Origin: Maribellus sediminis
GTDB taxonomy: Bacteria; Bacteroidota; Bacteroidia; Bacteroidales; Prolixibacteraceae
Assembly: GCF_011799805.1 (NCBI RefSeq)
Contig: NZ_WXUB01000006.1
Span: forward strand, 124,001 to 188,000
DNA length: 64,000 bases
Direction of reading: 5' to 3'
Shown here: piece after piece, positions 1 through 8,775 of the stretch
Layout: every line of letters begins with the position of its first letter
Numbering within the stretch: the first letter of the stretch is position 1
Notes under the pieces: generated by a model
The model's database searches: none
The model's input: the letters and a program-made list of their open reading frames with translations, nothing else
What the model was told of the DNA's origin: nothing
Position numbers and translations under genes: made by a program

Positions 1-1
1 T

Positions 2-1558
2 TTTCTGGAAGGGATGAAAGGCAAAACTTATAATGAAATAGCAATTGCTTCGGTGGCTGATTATCAGAAATATTTCAACCGGGTTTCTCTGGAACTTCCG
101 GTGTCGAGTAACTCCTACCTGCCAACAGATAAAAGAATGGCTGCATTAAATTCGGATGTTGATGCCAGTCTTGCGTCTCTTTGTTACAATTTTGCCCGTT
201 ATGTGCTGATCAGTTCATCACGACCTGGCACACAACCTGCCAATCTGCAGGGAATCTGGAATGAATACATGAATCCGCCATGGGATTCGAAATATACCAC
301 CAACATTAACACTGAAATGAATTACTGGCCGGCAGAATCGGGCAATCTTTCTGAGTTTGTGGAACCACTAACCAAAATGGTGAAGGAGTTAACCGACCAG
401 GGTTCACAGGTGGCAAAAGAGCATTATGGCGCCGGCGGTTGGGTATTTCATCAAAATACCGATTTGTGGCGGGTCGCCGCCCCGATGGATGGACCTTGCT
501 GGGGTACATTTACTGTTGGAGGCGCCTGGCTGACTAACCAATTGTACGATCACTACCTTTATACTCAGGATAAAGACTACCTTCAAGAACTTTATCCGGT
601 GATGAAAGGTGCTGTTCAATTTTTTATGGATTTTCTGATTGAAGATCCGCAAGGAAAATACCTGGTAACCAACCCTTCCACTTCGCCTGAAAATCCGCCC
701 AAAGGACCTGGTTATGAATATTTTTACGACGAGGTAACCGGAATGTACTATTTTACCACCATTTGTTATGGTTCTTCTATTGATATTCAAATCCTGACCG
801 ACCTGTTCGGATATTATATTGAATCATCAAAAATATTAGGTCTGGATGCCGAGTTTGCTGAAAAAGTAGCCAAAGCTCGCCAAAAACTGTCGCCACCAAA
901 AGTCGGGAAAGATGGTACTTTGCAGGAGTGGGCTGAAGATTATGAACAACTGGAGGATAAGCACAGGCATTTCTCTCACATGTATGGGTTATATCCGGGG
1001 AATGTAATTTCAGCAAAACGAACCCCTCAGTACATCGAGGCATGCAAGGCGTTACTGGAGCAACGGGGAGATGGCGGAACAGGATTTTCGAGAGGATGGA
1101 AAATGGCACTTTGGGCGCGACTTTTTGACGGAAACAGGGCAAATACCATTTTTAAGGGCTATATACAGGAACAGTGCTATCCTCAATTGTTTGCCAAATG
1201 TGGGAAACCGCTTCAAATTGACGGAACAATGGGAGTTGCCGCTGGCATTACAGAAATGCTGGTTCAATCGCATGAAGGTGCTATTGATCTGCTACCAGCA
1301 TTGCCGGATGAATGGACCGAAGGACATTTTGATGGTGTTTGTGTCCGGGGAGGATTCGAACTGGATATGAGTTGGGAAGATAAAATTATTACCAAAGTTG
1401 AAATCAAATCAAAAGCAGGAAAAATTTGCCGTATTGATGACGGTGCCAATTTTCGTATCACCAAAGACAGGAAAAAAGTTGCTGTAACAACCCATAAGGA
1501 CGGTTCTGTTGAATTTCAAACAATAAGGGGAGAAGTTTACCAATTGACCCAAAAATAA
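2..1558 (+). CDS. GH95 family alpha-L-fucosidase, C-terminal part (5' truncated by window edge)
   Basis: Likely a retained or secreted glycosidase that removes alpha-1,2-linked L-fucose (or L-galactose) by inversion. The reading frame is open from base 2, before the first ATG at 14, so the N-terminal beta-sandwich and signal peptide lie outside the window. What remains is the (alpha/alpha)6 catalytic barrel plus C-terminal beta domain. GH95 hallmarks are visible: NINTEMNYWPAE, the segment around HQNTDLWR, NPSTSPEN (the Glu corresponds to the general acid of the family), GFSRGWKMALWARL and LQIDGTMG with the Asp of the catalytic base motif. Only 4 bases separate its stop from the next gene, so it heads or belongs to an operon with the cyclodeaminase-like and serine dehydratase genes. 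Family assignment is firm; the linkage specificity is inferred. Confidence 0.9.
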   Translation, partial: FLEGMKGKTYNEIAIASVADYQKYFNRVSLELPVSSNSYLPTDKRMAALNSDVDASLASLCYNFARYVLISSSRPGTQPANLQGIWNEYMNPPWDSKYTTNINTEMNYWPAESGNLSEFVEPLTKMVKELTDQGSQVAKEHYGAGGWVFHQNTDLWRVAAPMDGPCWGTFTVGGAWLTNQLYDHYLYTQDKDYLQELYPVMKGAVQFFMDFLIEDPQGKYLVTNPSTSPENPPKGPGYEYFYDEVTGMYYFTTICYGSSIDIQILTDLFGYYIESSKILGLDAEFAEKVAKARQKLSPPKVGKDGTLQEWAEDYEQLEDKHRHFSHMYGLYPGNVISAKRTPQYIEACKALLEQRGDGGTGFSRGWKMALWARLFDGNRANTIFKGYIQEQCYPQLFAKCGKPLQIDGTMGVAAGITEMLVQSHEGAIDLLPALPDEWTEGHFDGVCVRGGFELDMSWEDKIITKVEIKSKAGKICRIDDGANFRITKDRKKVAVTTHKDGSVEFQTIRGEVYQLTQK

Positions 1559-1562
1559 GATC

Positions 1563-2558
1563 ATGAGAAAACCTGTTCGGATAATTAAGGCTGCTGAAAT
1601 AAAACAAAATTATTCCATGAAGAAAGCAATTGATGCTATGGAACAGGCATTTTCTTCTTTATCTTCCGGCGAAAGTTTTGTTCCTGCACGCTATGTATCA
1701 AGTCTTCCCTCAAAACAACTTTTAATGTTGTTTAAACCTGCTCACGTTGAAAAAGATAATCGTGTATCCGTTAAAATCATTACCCAGCGCGAAAAAAGTT
1801 GCATACAGGGAATTCCAACCATTCAGGGAATTATTCTGGTGATTGATTCGGTGACCGGTGAAATCCTTTCGATAATGGATGGTGAGTACATCACCGCACT
1901 GCGAACCGGTGCTGCCAGCGGACTGGCAACCCGCTATTTTTCGCGAAAGGACGCCCAAACTTTGGCTCTTTTCGGCTGCGGTTCACAGGGTCGAACCCAA
2001 CTTGAAGCCGTGCTTTGTGAGCGGAACATCAAAAAAGTTTTTCTGTTTGATAAGAACAAAAACCGGGCAAGCAGACTTATCGAAGAGATGGGTAAACAAA
2101 TAAAAACTGAAATGATATTTACCAGGGACACTTCCGTATTATCTGAAGCCGATATTATTTGTACAGCTACTAATTCCACAAAACCCTTATTCAAAAGAGA
2201 AGATGTTAAAATGGGCGTCCACATAAATGCCATAGGATCTTTTCAGCCTCATATGCAGGAAATCGATCCCTTTTTAATCAGGGATGCAAAGGTTTACGTC
2301 GATCAGGCAGAGCCTTGCCTCAAAGAAAGCGGAGATCTGATAAAACCTATATTCGAAGGAGTAATTTCTGAAAAACATATTGTCGGGGAAATCGGAGATT
2401 TCTGTTTAAACAAAATAAAAGGAAGGGAATCTGATGATGAGATTACGCTATTCAAAAGCGTTGGGGTCGCCATTCAGGATTACGCCGTGGCAACCGATAT
2501 TTACAATGCTTCGCTTACAGAAAACTTTGGACAGGAAATTAAGCTTTTTGAATCATGA
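1563..2558 (+). CDS. Ornithine cyclodeaminase / mu-crystallin family protein
   Basis: A 331-residue cytoplasmic protein of the OCD/mu-crystallin superfamily, which holds ornithine cyclodeaminases, alanine dehydrogenases and NAD(P)H-dependent ketimine or pyrroline-2-carboxylate reductases. Visible features are the N-terminal substrate region with RVSVKIITQREKS, the DGEYITALRTGAASGLATRYF segment shortened here as ALRTGAASGLAT, and the Rossmann nucleotide-binding turn LFGCGSQGRTQLEA at about residue 137. The C-terminal part carries the GDLIKPI motif. The true substrate cannot be read from sequence. It starts 4 bases after the GH95 gene and its stop overlaps the next start (ATGA), so it is translationally coupled with the serine dehydratase-like gene. 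That pairing suggests deamination followed by imine reduction, or separate amino-acid roles; this is inference. Confidence 0.85.
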   Translation: MRKPVRIIKAAEIKQNYSMKKAIDAMEQAFSSLSSGESFVPARYVSSLPSKQLLMLFKPAHVEKDNRVSVKIITQREKSCIQGIPTIQGIILVIDSVTGEILSIMDGEYITALRTGAASGLATRYFSRKDAQTLALFGCGSQGRTQLEAVLCERNIKKVFLFDKNKNRASRLIEEMGKQIKTEMIFTRDTSVLSEADIICTATNSTKPLFKREDVKMGVHINAIGSFQPHMQEIDPFLIRDAKVYVDQAEPCLKESGDLIKPIFEGVISEKHIVGEIGDFCLNKIKGRESDDEITLFKSVGVAIQDYAVATDIYNASLTENFGQEIKLFES

Positions 2559-4114
2559 AAAAATTACCCGGTATATTTAACGATGTGATCGGCCCTGTAA
2601 TGAGAGGACCATCCAGTTCGCATACGGCGGCTTCCTGGCGAATTGCCAGAATCGGACTTGATATTTTGAATGCCCCCCTGCAAAAGGCACTTGTCGAATT
2701 TGATCGGGAAGGTGCCTGGGCGCCGAATTATCGCGAGCAAGGAACAACAATGGGGATGAACGGCGGTCTTTTGGGGCTTGATATTACCGATGAACGCATG
2801 AAAGATACCGAAAGCTATGCACAGAAAAAAGGAATTACCATCGAATACAAAATAAGTTCCTTCGAGACCAACCATGCCAATACAGTGCGGCTTACCCTGT
2901 GGGGAAAGTCACAAAAGAAAGTACAAATAATCGCTGTTTCACTTGGAGGTGGTAGTTTTGAAATCAGGTCTGTTGACGGTTTCCCGGTGCAACTAAACGG
3001 TGATTTGTATTCTATGCTAATTTTCACCAAAAATAACCCTGACCAGTCGGAAGAATTAAAATCTGTTCTACTTTCAGGTATTGAGCTTTCTTCTGAAAAT
3101 AAAGAAGAAACAATAAAATATGAATTAAAATCTTCGCATTCCTTTCCGTCTGAATTGGTAACGCAGCTTCAAGAACATCCGGTTGTCGATGAGATCGCGC
3201 TTATCGATCCAATAATGCCGGTTATCGGAGGCAGAGAATCGGAGATGCCATTTAAATCAGTGCAATCCTTAATCGATTATGCCGAAGAAAACAGCGCTGA
3301 TTTGGGAGACATGGGATTAATTTATGAAAAATGTATAAGTGGATTACCCGAACAGGAGTTGATTCAGAAAATGGAGGAAATCATTCAAATCATTCATAAA
3401 AGTATAGTTACCGGATTGACAGGAACATCATACGAGGACCGGATACTACAGCAACAGTCGCATTTGATTGAAAAAGCAGAGAAAGAAGGCAAAATAAAAG
3501 ACTCGGTAATAAATCGGATAATCGCCAATGTGTCGGCGATAATGGAGTCTAAAAGTTCCATGGAAGTAGTTGTGGCAGTGCCCACGGCAGGTTCCTGTGG
3601 AACGGTTGGTGGTTCCCTGAAGACAATTTCTGAAAATCTGGGATCTTCCAAAGATGAACTGATTAAAGCCTATTTCGCTGCCGGAATTGTAGGCGCTCAT
3701 TTTGCCCAGGGACCGGGATTTTCCGCCGAAGAACATGGTTGTCAGGTGGAATGCGGAGCTGCCTCGGGAATGGCGGCTGCAGGAATTGCTCAGTTGATGG
3801 GAGGAACAGCAAAACAGGCAATAGGTGCGGCATCGATGGCCATTCAGAATATGATTGGTCTGGTATGTGATCCGGTAGCTGACAGGGTTGAAGTACCGTG
3901 CCTGGGGAAAAACATAAGTGCTGCTGTAAATGCGTACGCTTCCGCCATTATGGCCGTGTCAGGGTACGATTTTGTTATTCCGCTAGATCAGGTAATAAAA
4001 ACGGTTTCAAGGGTGAGTAAAACAATGCCAAACTGCGTAAAATGCACTGGGAAAGGAGGTCTTGCAATTACCGAAGAAGCTGTTAAACTAAAACTGAAAC
4101 TCGCACAAAAGTAA
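2555..4114 (+). CDS. sdaA: Iron-sulfur L-serine dehydratase (fused beta-alpha form)
   Basis: Cytoplasmic [4Fe-4S] L-serine ammonia-lyase, converting L-serine to pyruvate and ammonia. At 519 residues it has the usual single-chain layout: an N-terminal beta-subunit-like domain with the signature GPSSSHTA near residue 19, an ACT-like middle region, and a C-terminal alpha domain. The alpha domain shows AVPTAGSCGTVGG, HGCQVECGAASGMAAAG and CDPVADRVEVPCLGKN, which contain the cysteines expected to ligate the cluster. The start overlaps the upstream gene by 4 bases. Its placement after a fucosidase gene is unusual; an altered amino- or hydroxy-acid substrate is possible. The family call is firm, the exact substrate less so. 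Confidence 0.88.
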   Translation: MKKLPGIFNDVIGPVMRGPSSSHTAASWRIARIGLDILNAPLQKALVEFDREGAWAPNYREQGTTMGMNGGLLGLDITDERMKDTESYAQKKGITIEYKISSFETNHANTVRLTLWGKSQKKVQIIAVSLGGGSFEIRSVDGFPVQLNGDLYSMLIFTKNNPDQSEELKSVLLSGIELSSENKEETIKYELKSSHSFPSELVTQLQEHPVVDEIALIDPIMPVIGGRESEMPFKSVQSLIDYAEENSADLGDMGLIYEKCISGLPEQELIQKMEEIIQIIHKSIVTGLTGTSYEDRILQQQSHLIEKAEKEGKIKDSVINRIIANVSAIMESKSSMEVVVAVPTAGSCGTVGGSLKTISENLGSSKDELIKAYFAAGIVGAHFAQGPGFSAEEHGCQVECGAASGMAAAGIAQLMGGTAKQAIGAASMAIQNMIGLVCDPVADRVEVPCLGKNISAAVNAYASAIMAVSGYDFVIPLDQVIKTVSRVSKTMPNCVKCTGKGGLAITEEAVKLKLKLAQK

Positions 4115-4140
4115 ATCACATCCAATTGTTAAATCATACA

Positions 4141-4191
4141 AATAGAAAGTACTCTTTTCAATGCATGTAGTATTTCGCTGCATTTTCTATT
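4141..4191. terminator. Weak interrupted hairpin between convergent genes
   Basis: AATAGAAA at 4141-4148 pairs with TTTCTATT at 4184-4191, and an inner AATGCA at 4160-4165 pairs with TGCATT at 4179-4184; the arms share one base so both cannot form fully. It lies between the convergent serine dehydratase and GH78 genes, and a short T-run follows on the plus strand near 4202. AT-rich stems make this a weak candidate for a bidirectional terminator. Confidence 0.3.
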
Positions 4192-4211
4192 ACCTGTACA
4201 ATTTTTGCAAT

Positions 4212-6644
4212 TTAATTTCCTGTTGAAACTGTAATGATATAACTCCCCTCGCTTAATTTAAAGTTTCCGGTCTGAAGACCTTCAATCTCCTCATTATCAA
4301 AATTCATATCGTCTTTCTTAATAGAGATGGATTGAGAATCAGCAACCTTAAGTTTTACGTCAGCCGTGCTTCCGGACGGTATTTTCATTTCGTATAAATA
4401 TGAATTCTCGTCTGTCTTTTCCCAATTCGATACAATTTCTCCATGAGGAGAATGATAGACGCATTTAACAAAGTCGAGTCCTTCAGGAGTTGAAGGAGCC
4501 AAAGTAAACTTTCTAAATCCGGGATTTTGAGCTTGAGGCCGAATTCCACCAAGCCAACGGTAATACCATTCGGTTACTGTCCCAAACATGGGATGGCAAT
4601 TGGAATAAGTATTATCGCTCTCTTTCCATGTTTCCCAGAGTGTAGTTGCCCCGTTATCGATCATAAATCCCCACCCCGGGAATTCTGTGCTGTTTACAAT
4701 TTCAAATACTTTTTCGGGGGTTAGGTATTGTGAAAGCGCTTCTAAAACATATTTTGTTCCGAATATTCCAGTATTAAAGTGGCCGGAAGGGCCATTATGA
4801 ACAGCCATTAGCAACGAATCCGATGCAGCATCCAATTCCTTTTCAGGAATAATGCCGTGATAAAGTAAGGTAGAAAACAATGTCTGTCGGTTAATTTTTC
4901 CCTCAACCGGTTTATCCCAGAATTCTGTCCTTATTTGATTTTTCAGCTTTTCAGCCAGCCTTTCATATTTCTGTTCCTTCTCTTTGTCATCCATTATACG
5001 CGCAAATACTTGCATAATCCGCGCACATTGCAGGTAATGAGCAGTCCCCGTTAATTGTACAGGTACAGGTTCCATCGATTCATGATCGCTGAGCCCATTA
5101 TCAACAATGCCATTCGGATGAATACGTGCTACTTTGTCCATCCATTTATTATCCAATTCATACAGCTCTTTAATTAATTCTGTATCAGCATAATATAAAT
5201 AGAGATAATACTGTGTAATAAGAAACGCTGACTCCCAGCTGATTCCGCAATATTTTATTCCTGTGTACGGCGCGGTGTCAACAAAAATAGAATCATTCAT
5301 CGCATCTATCCAATCGTAAATTGTTTTGCGGTAAAAAGCCTGCATATCAAAATTGTAAATAAACGACTCACTTGTTGCATTCAAATCGCCACCATAACCA
5401 AATTTTTCCCTTGCCGGGCAATCAGACTGAACACTTATAATGTTGGCCAGGAATGTTCTTTCAGTGGCTTCCTGAATTGAATTAAGCAGATTGGAAGAGC
5501 AGGAAAAACTGTTTTGATTCATAACATTTGAATGTATAAACAGTCCTTTAATATCAGAATTCTGAGGTATCTCATCAAGTCCCGTTATTTCCATATACCG
5601 GTAAACGTGATAGGTAAATTCCGGAGTAAACCAGGTTTTTGCAGTATCTCCAACAATATAACTATCGGTTTGCCAGGCAATATCCGGGGCACCGGGGCCA
5701 CCTACACCTTTACGTTTAATTTGTCCCGCAACTGTGGTCATCGGATTCAGTGTCCCATCTTCATATACACGTTCACCAAACCTGAAAGTAATGGTATCAC
5801 CCACATTCCCTGATAATTTTATTTTGTAGGTGCCGGTAAAATTCGCTCCCATATCAACAATGAAAGTTTTATTTACAGGTGAATAAATTTTAACTGGTGT
5901 AAATTCTTTTACAATCTGCACAGGTGGGAAAAATGCTTTTTGCATTTCTCTGCCAGGGCTTTCAGCTTTTTGTGCAAAATTCCATGAAGTATCATCATAA
6001 ACGGGTGTATTCCAACCCACTATTTTTTTTCGGGCATCATAAACATCACCAATATAAACATCGTTTTGCAAAAGTGCACCTAATGCAAATTTCCAGGTGC
6101 TATCTGATACAATTTCCTGTGTTTTTCCATTTTTATATGCTATTATAAGTTTTGAAATAAAAGCAGGCTTCCCAACTTTATTTAGGTCTTTTCTTAAATT
6201 TCTCCGCCCCCACTTTTGCAACGGGAGTGGATTATAAAATCCGTTGCCCAGAGATACTCCCAAACAATTGGTTCCGTTAATCAATGAAGAAGTAACATCG
6301 TATTCAGAATAATAAATCCGTTTGCTGTAATCGGTCCATGCGGGATCAAGAACATTTTTCCCAATGGTTTGACCGTTTAGAGTTGCCTTGTAATATCCGG
6401 CAGCCGTAATATAAAGTGTTGCACTTTTTATCTCATTATCCAGGACAAATTCTTTTCGAAACAGTGGAGCCGGCCGGTCAGAGTAGAAAAGTGAATCGTG
6501 TTGCGGTAGTTCCCTGGTATCTGTAATCCAGTTTGCTTTGACATTTTCATCAAATATTAGAATATCAGTTTGTTCTGAAGTTTGGGAGCAGGATATTAGA
6601 ATAAACAGAAAAAAAAGAATTGTGTATGATTTCATTTCGGCCAT
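4212..6644 (-). CDS. GH78 alpha-L-rhamnosidase, lipoprotein
   Basis: Predicted inverting alpha-L-rhamnosidase, periplasmic or surface-anchored. The N-terminus has a hydrophobic stretch ending in LISCSQ, a lipobox placing the lipid on Cys about residue 19. After N-terminal beta-sandwich modules comes the (alpha/alpha)6 barrel with the GH78 signatures SDCPAREKFGYGGD and, near residue 690, GWGFMIDNGATTLWETW followed by HPMFGTVTEWYYRWLGGI. A beta domain closes the 810-residue protein, a normal length for the family. Two starts are possible, at 6644 and three codons later (6635, MKSYTIL); neither has a strong ribosome binding site, as is common in Bacteroidota. It is on the opposite strand from both plus-strand neighbours, and a decayed sulfatase fragment lies just upstream. 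Confidence 0.92.
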   Translation of the reverse strand: MAEMKSYTILFFLFILISCSQTSEQTDILIFDENVKANWITDTRELPQHDSLFYSDRPAPLFRKEFVLDNEIKSATLYITAAGYYKATLNGQTIGKNVLDPAWTDYSKRIYYSEYDVTSSLINGTNCLGVSLGNGFYNPLPLQKWGRRNLRKDLNKVGKPAFISKLIIAYKNGKTQEIVSDSTWKFALGALLQNDVYIGDVYDARKKIVGWNTPVYDDTSWNFAQKAESPGREMQKAFFPPVQIVKEFTPVKIYSPVNKTFIVDMGANFTGTYKIKLSGNVGDTITFRFGERVYEDGTLNPMTTVAGQIKRKGVGGPGAPDIAWQTDSYIVGDTAKTWFTPEFTYHVYRYMEITGLDEIPQNSDIKGLFIHSNVMNQNSFSCSSNLLNSIQEATERTFLANIISVQSDCPAREKFGYGGDLNATSESFIYNFDMQAFYRKTIYDWIDAMNDSIFVDTAPYTGIKYCGISWESAFLITQYYLYLYYADTELIKELYELDNKWMDKVARIHPNGIVDNGLSDHESMEPVPVQLTGTAHYLQCARIMQVFARIMDDKEKEQKYERLAEKLKNQIRTEFWDKPVEGKINRQTLFSTLLYHGIIPEKELDAASDSLLMAVHNGPSGHFNTGIFGTKYVLEALSQYLTPEKVFEIVNSTEFPGWGFMIDNGATTLWETWKESDNTYSNCHPMFGTVTEWYYRWLGGIRPQAQNPGFRKFTLAPSTPEGLDFVKCVYHSPHGEIVSNWEKTDENSYLYEMKIPSGSTADVKLKVADSQSISIKKDDMNFDNEEIEGLQTGNFKLSEGSYIITVSTGN

Positions 6645-6669
6645 TTAAAGTCCTGTAAAGCAAGTAAAT

Positions 6670-7060
6670 TTAATTAAAACTTATTCTGTCCGGCAATAAG
6701 CTCATTACGACCAAATCACTTTTCTGACGTAAACTTTTCACCAGCTCAGAATATTTTGGCTGAAAAGCCAGGTTGTTGACTTTATTCACATCCTCTTTAA
6801 GATTGTATAATTCGACAAAATCAGGATGTGCTTCATATCTTATGAATTACCAGTTTCATCACGGAAACATTCTGTTTTAGGAAATAGTGGATTTGTTTCC
6901 CAAAGATTTTCGCAAAAAATAGAACTTCTTAAGTTCTCATTAGATGCTTTGTAAAATACTCACAGGCTTTCAACCTGATACTTTTCAGGATTAGGCATAT
7001 CTGCATTAGCAATACTAACACATTACAAAGGCCCAAAATATTGTTCTTTGGTTCCAGTAT
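6670..7060 (-). pseudogene. Decayed sulfatase gene, C-terminal remnant
   Basis: No intact gene spans this stretch, but reading the minus strand from 6840 to 6670 gives an uninterrupted segment beginning RYEAHPDFVELYNLKEDV and continuing through KVNNLAFQPKYSELVKSLR to a TAA stop at 6670-6672. This matches the usual C-terminal end of formylglycine sulfatases, which reads roughly RYxxHPxFEELYDLxxDPxExxNLA. Just upstream another frame gives CENLWETNPLFPKTECFRDE, again sulfatase-like, but it is out of frame with the first segment and is broken by a TGA near 6958 and a TAA near 7020. The catalytic N-terminal half is missing. So a sulfatase once stood here and has been lost through frameshifts and deletion. 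The sequence between 7020 and 7060 is only doubtfully part of it. Confidence 0.7.
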
Positions 7061-7103
7061 CGGCATGTGGCGACTGTAAGGAAAGGTTTTACGTCCAAAT
7101 TAA

Positions 7104-7136
7104 GTTGTGAGCCTTTCTTTTTTGCAACTATATTTG
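7104..7136 (+). promoter_or_regulatory. Candidate Bacteroidota promoter for the GH29 gene
   Basis: TATATTTG at 7129-7136 is a perfect match to the Bacteroidota -7 consensus TAnnTTTG. GTTG at 7104-7107, 21 bases upstream, fits three of four bases of the -33 element TTTG. The predicted transcript would begin a few bases further on and leave a leader of about 90 bases before the ATG at 7233. Its position inside the longer open frame argues against using the in-frame start at 7107. Confidence 0.55.
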
Positions 7137-7232
7137 CACTGTTGTATTTTGCTTTTAACCAATAGTTTTACCTTGACAAGCCAACATATTTCAATAAAAC
7201 AATTTCTCAATCATTTAAATCGAAATACAAAT

Positions 7233-8570
7233 ATGACCTTCAATACTAAATCACATAAAACACTGATAGCTATCCTATTAAGTGTATTATCATTTACATT
7301 CGTTCATGCGCAGGAAGCTAAACCATTGAACCTTAATAAGCCTGAACGAGAACAATGGTTTACGGACCTGGGATTTGGAATGTTCATCCACTGGAGCATG
7401 GATGTCCAGTTGGGCATGGTAATAAGTCATAGTATGGTGGGTGCATCGGAAGACTATCTTGACCGATATATTCATGAACTTCCGAAAACATTTAATCCCG
7501 TTAATTTTGATGCAAAACAGTGGGCAAAAGCCGCCAAACTGGCAGGTATGAAATACCTTGTTTTCACCACAAAACATCATAACGGCTATTGCATGTTTGA
7601 AACAGAATCAACCGATTTTAGCATAATGAAAAGCCCCTATGGCAAAGATGTCACAAGAATGATCGTAGACGCTTGTCGCGAGGAAGGATTGGCTGTAGGC
7701 CTGTATTTTTCACCTGATGATTTCTATTTTCTGCACCACCAGGGTATTATCATATCGCGGACACGAAAGGAAGCCCTGGCCAGTGAGAATCCGGAGTTAA
7801 ACGAGTATGTAAAGATGCAAATGAGGGAGCTTATGACCAATTACGGCAAAATCGATATTGTGTTTTTAGACGGGATGGAACAATTTGCCAAAACAGAGCT
7901 GGCAAAGGTATGCTGGGAAATAAATCCTGATGTGGTAGTTACCAGAGGAGCAATTGAAACACCCGAGCAGAAAACACCCGAAACCCCAATTCCTTCACCA
8001 TGGGAGGCATGTTATACTTTTGGAGACCAGTGGCAATACCGTCCAACAAACGAACATTACAAAACGGCCAAAGATGCCATTCTTGAACTCATTGACATAA
8101 AAGCAAAAGGAGGCAATTTTTTATTGAATTTTGGCCCCGACGCCTTAGGGAGCTTTCCTCCTGAACAGGCAGGAGTGTTGAGTGAGATTTCTTTGTGGAT
8201 GTTCATTAATCAGGAGGCATTCAATAAAACGATCCCTCACAATATTATTAAGGAAAATAACTTGTGGTATTTAACATCGAATGACAAAAGAACTGCTTAC
8301 ATATTTATAAATGAAGAAAACTGGCGACTTGGTGAACGCAAGGAATACAGTATTAGCGCATTTAAGATCACCAACGCAAGCCAAATATCTGTTCTCGGAC
8401 AAAATGGATTAGTCTTGGAATACGATGCGAAAGCCAATCCTGCGCCAACTATCAAACAAACTAATAATGGGATGGAGATATCGGTAATGCGATCTCAAAG
8501 AATCTATAACGACCGAAAATGGAATAATCCCGTTGTGGTAAAAGTTACGGGCTTAGATATGAATGAATAA
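7233..8570 (+). CDS. GH29 alpha-L-fucosidase, secreted
   Basis: Retaining alpha-L-fucosidase predicted to act in the periplasm or outside the cell. The frame is open from 7107, but the ATG at 7233 begins a clear signal peptide (about 27 residues, ending VHAQ) and a promoter match lies inside the longer version, so 7233 is preferred and gives 445 residues. GH29 motifs: FGMFIHWSMDV near the start, KYLVFTTKHHNGYCMF, and IDIVFLDGM, whose Asp corresponds to the family nucleophile. GGNFLLNFGPDALG matches the conserved barrel end (usually GGNLLLNVGP). A C-terminal beta domain follows. The gene stands alone on the plus strand between two minus-strand genes and seems separately transcribed. The acid/base residue is not conserved across GH29 and cannot be assigned by eye. 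Confidence 0.9.
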   Translation: MTFNTKSHKTLIAILLSVLSFTFVHAQEAKPLNLNKPEREQWFTDLGFGMFIHWSMDVQLGMVISHSMVGASEDYLDRYIHELPKTFNPVNFDAKQWAKAAKLAGMKYLVFTTKHHNGYCMFETESTDFSIMKSPYGKDVTRMIVDACREEGLAVGLYFSPDDFYFLHHQGIIISRTRKEALASENPELNEYVKMQMRELMTNYGKIDIVFLDGMEQFAKTELAKVCWEINPDVVVTRGAIETPEQKTPETPIPSPWEACYTFGDQWQYRPTNEHYKTAKDAILELIDIKAKGGNFLLNFGPDALGSFPPEQAGVLSEISLWMFINQEAFNKTIPHNIIKENNLWYLTSNDKRTAYIFINEENWRLGERKEYSISAFKITNASQISVLGQNGLVLEYDAKANPAPTIKQTNNGMEISVMRSQRIYNDRKWNNPVVVKVTGLDMNE

Positions 8571-8775
8571 TACCTGTTGGACACAGTTTCATTTTTGGAT
8601 GAAATGAAAATACTGGCACAATTCGCTATCAGCGGCAACTCAGTAATTCAATTATTATTGGGATGAAAAATGGTTCGAATCCTGATATTCCAACATTTAA
8701 TATGATTAACTAGTTGAATATGTTTTCCCGGGATTTTTCAGTTTCAATTTATAGGCAAATATGTAATCGAAACCA

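Noticed and set aside
7107-7232. Longer N-terminus for the GH29 fucosidase starting at 7107
   Set aside because: A perfect -7 promoter element lies inside it, and the ATG at 7233 begins a clean signal peptide, so the extension is very likely leader.
8571-8775. Possible gene remnant between GH29 and GH97
   Set aside because: Both strands were read; only short open stretches without family likeness were found, with one weak 6-bp hairpin near 8587-8604.
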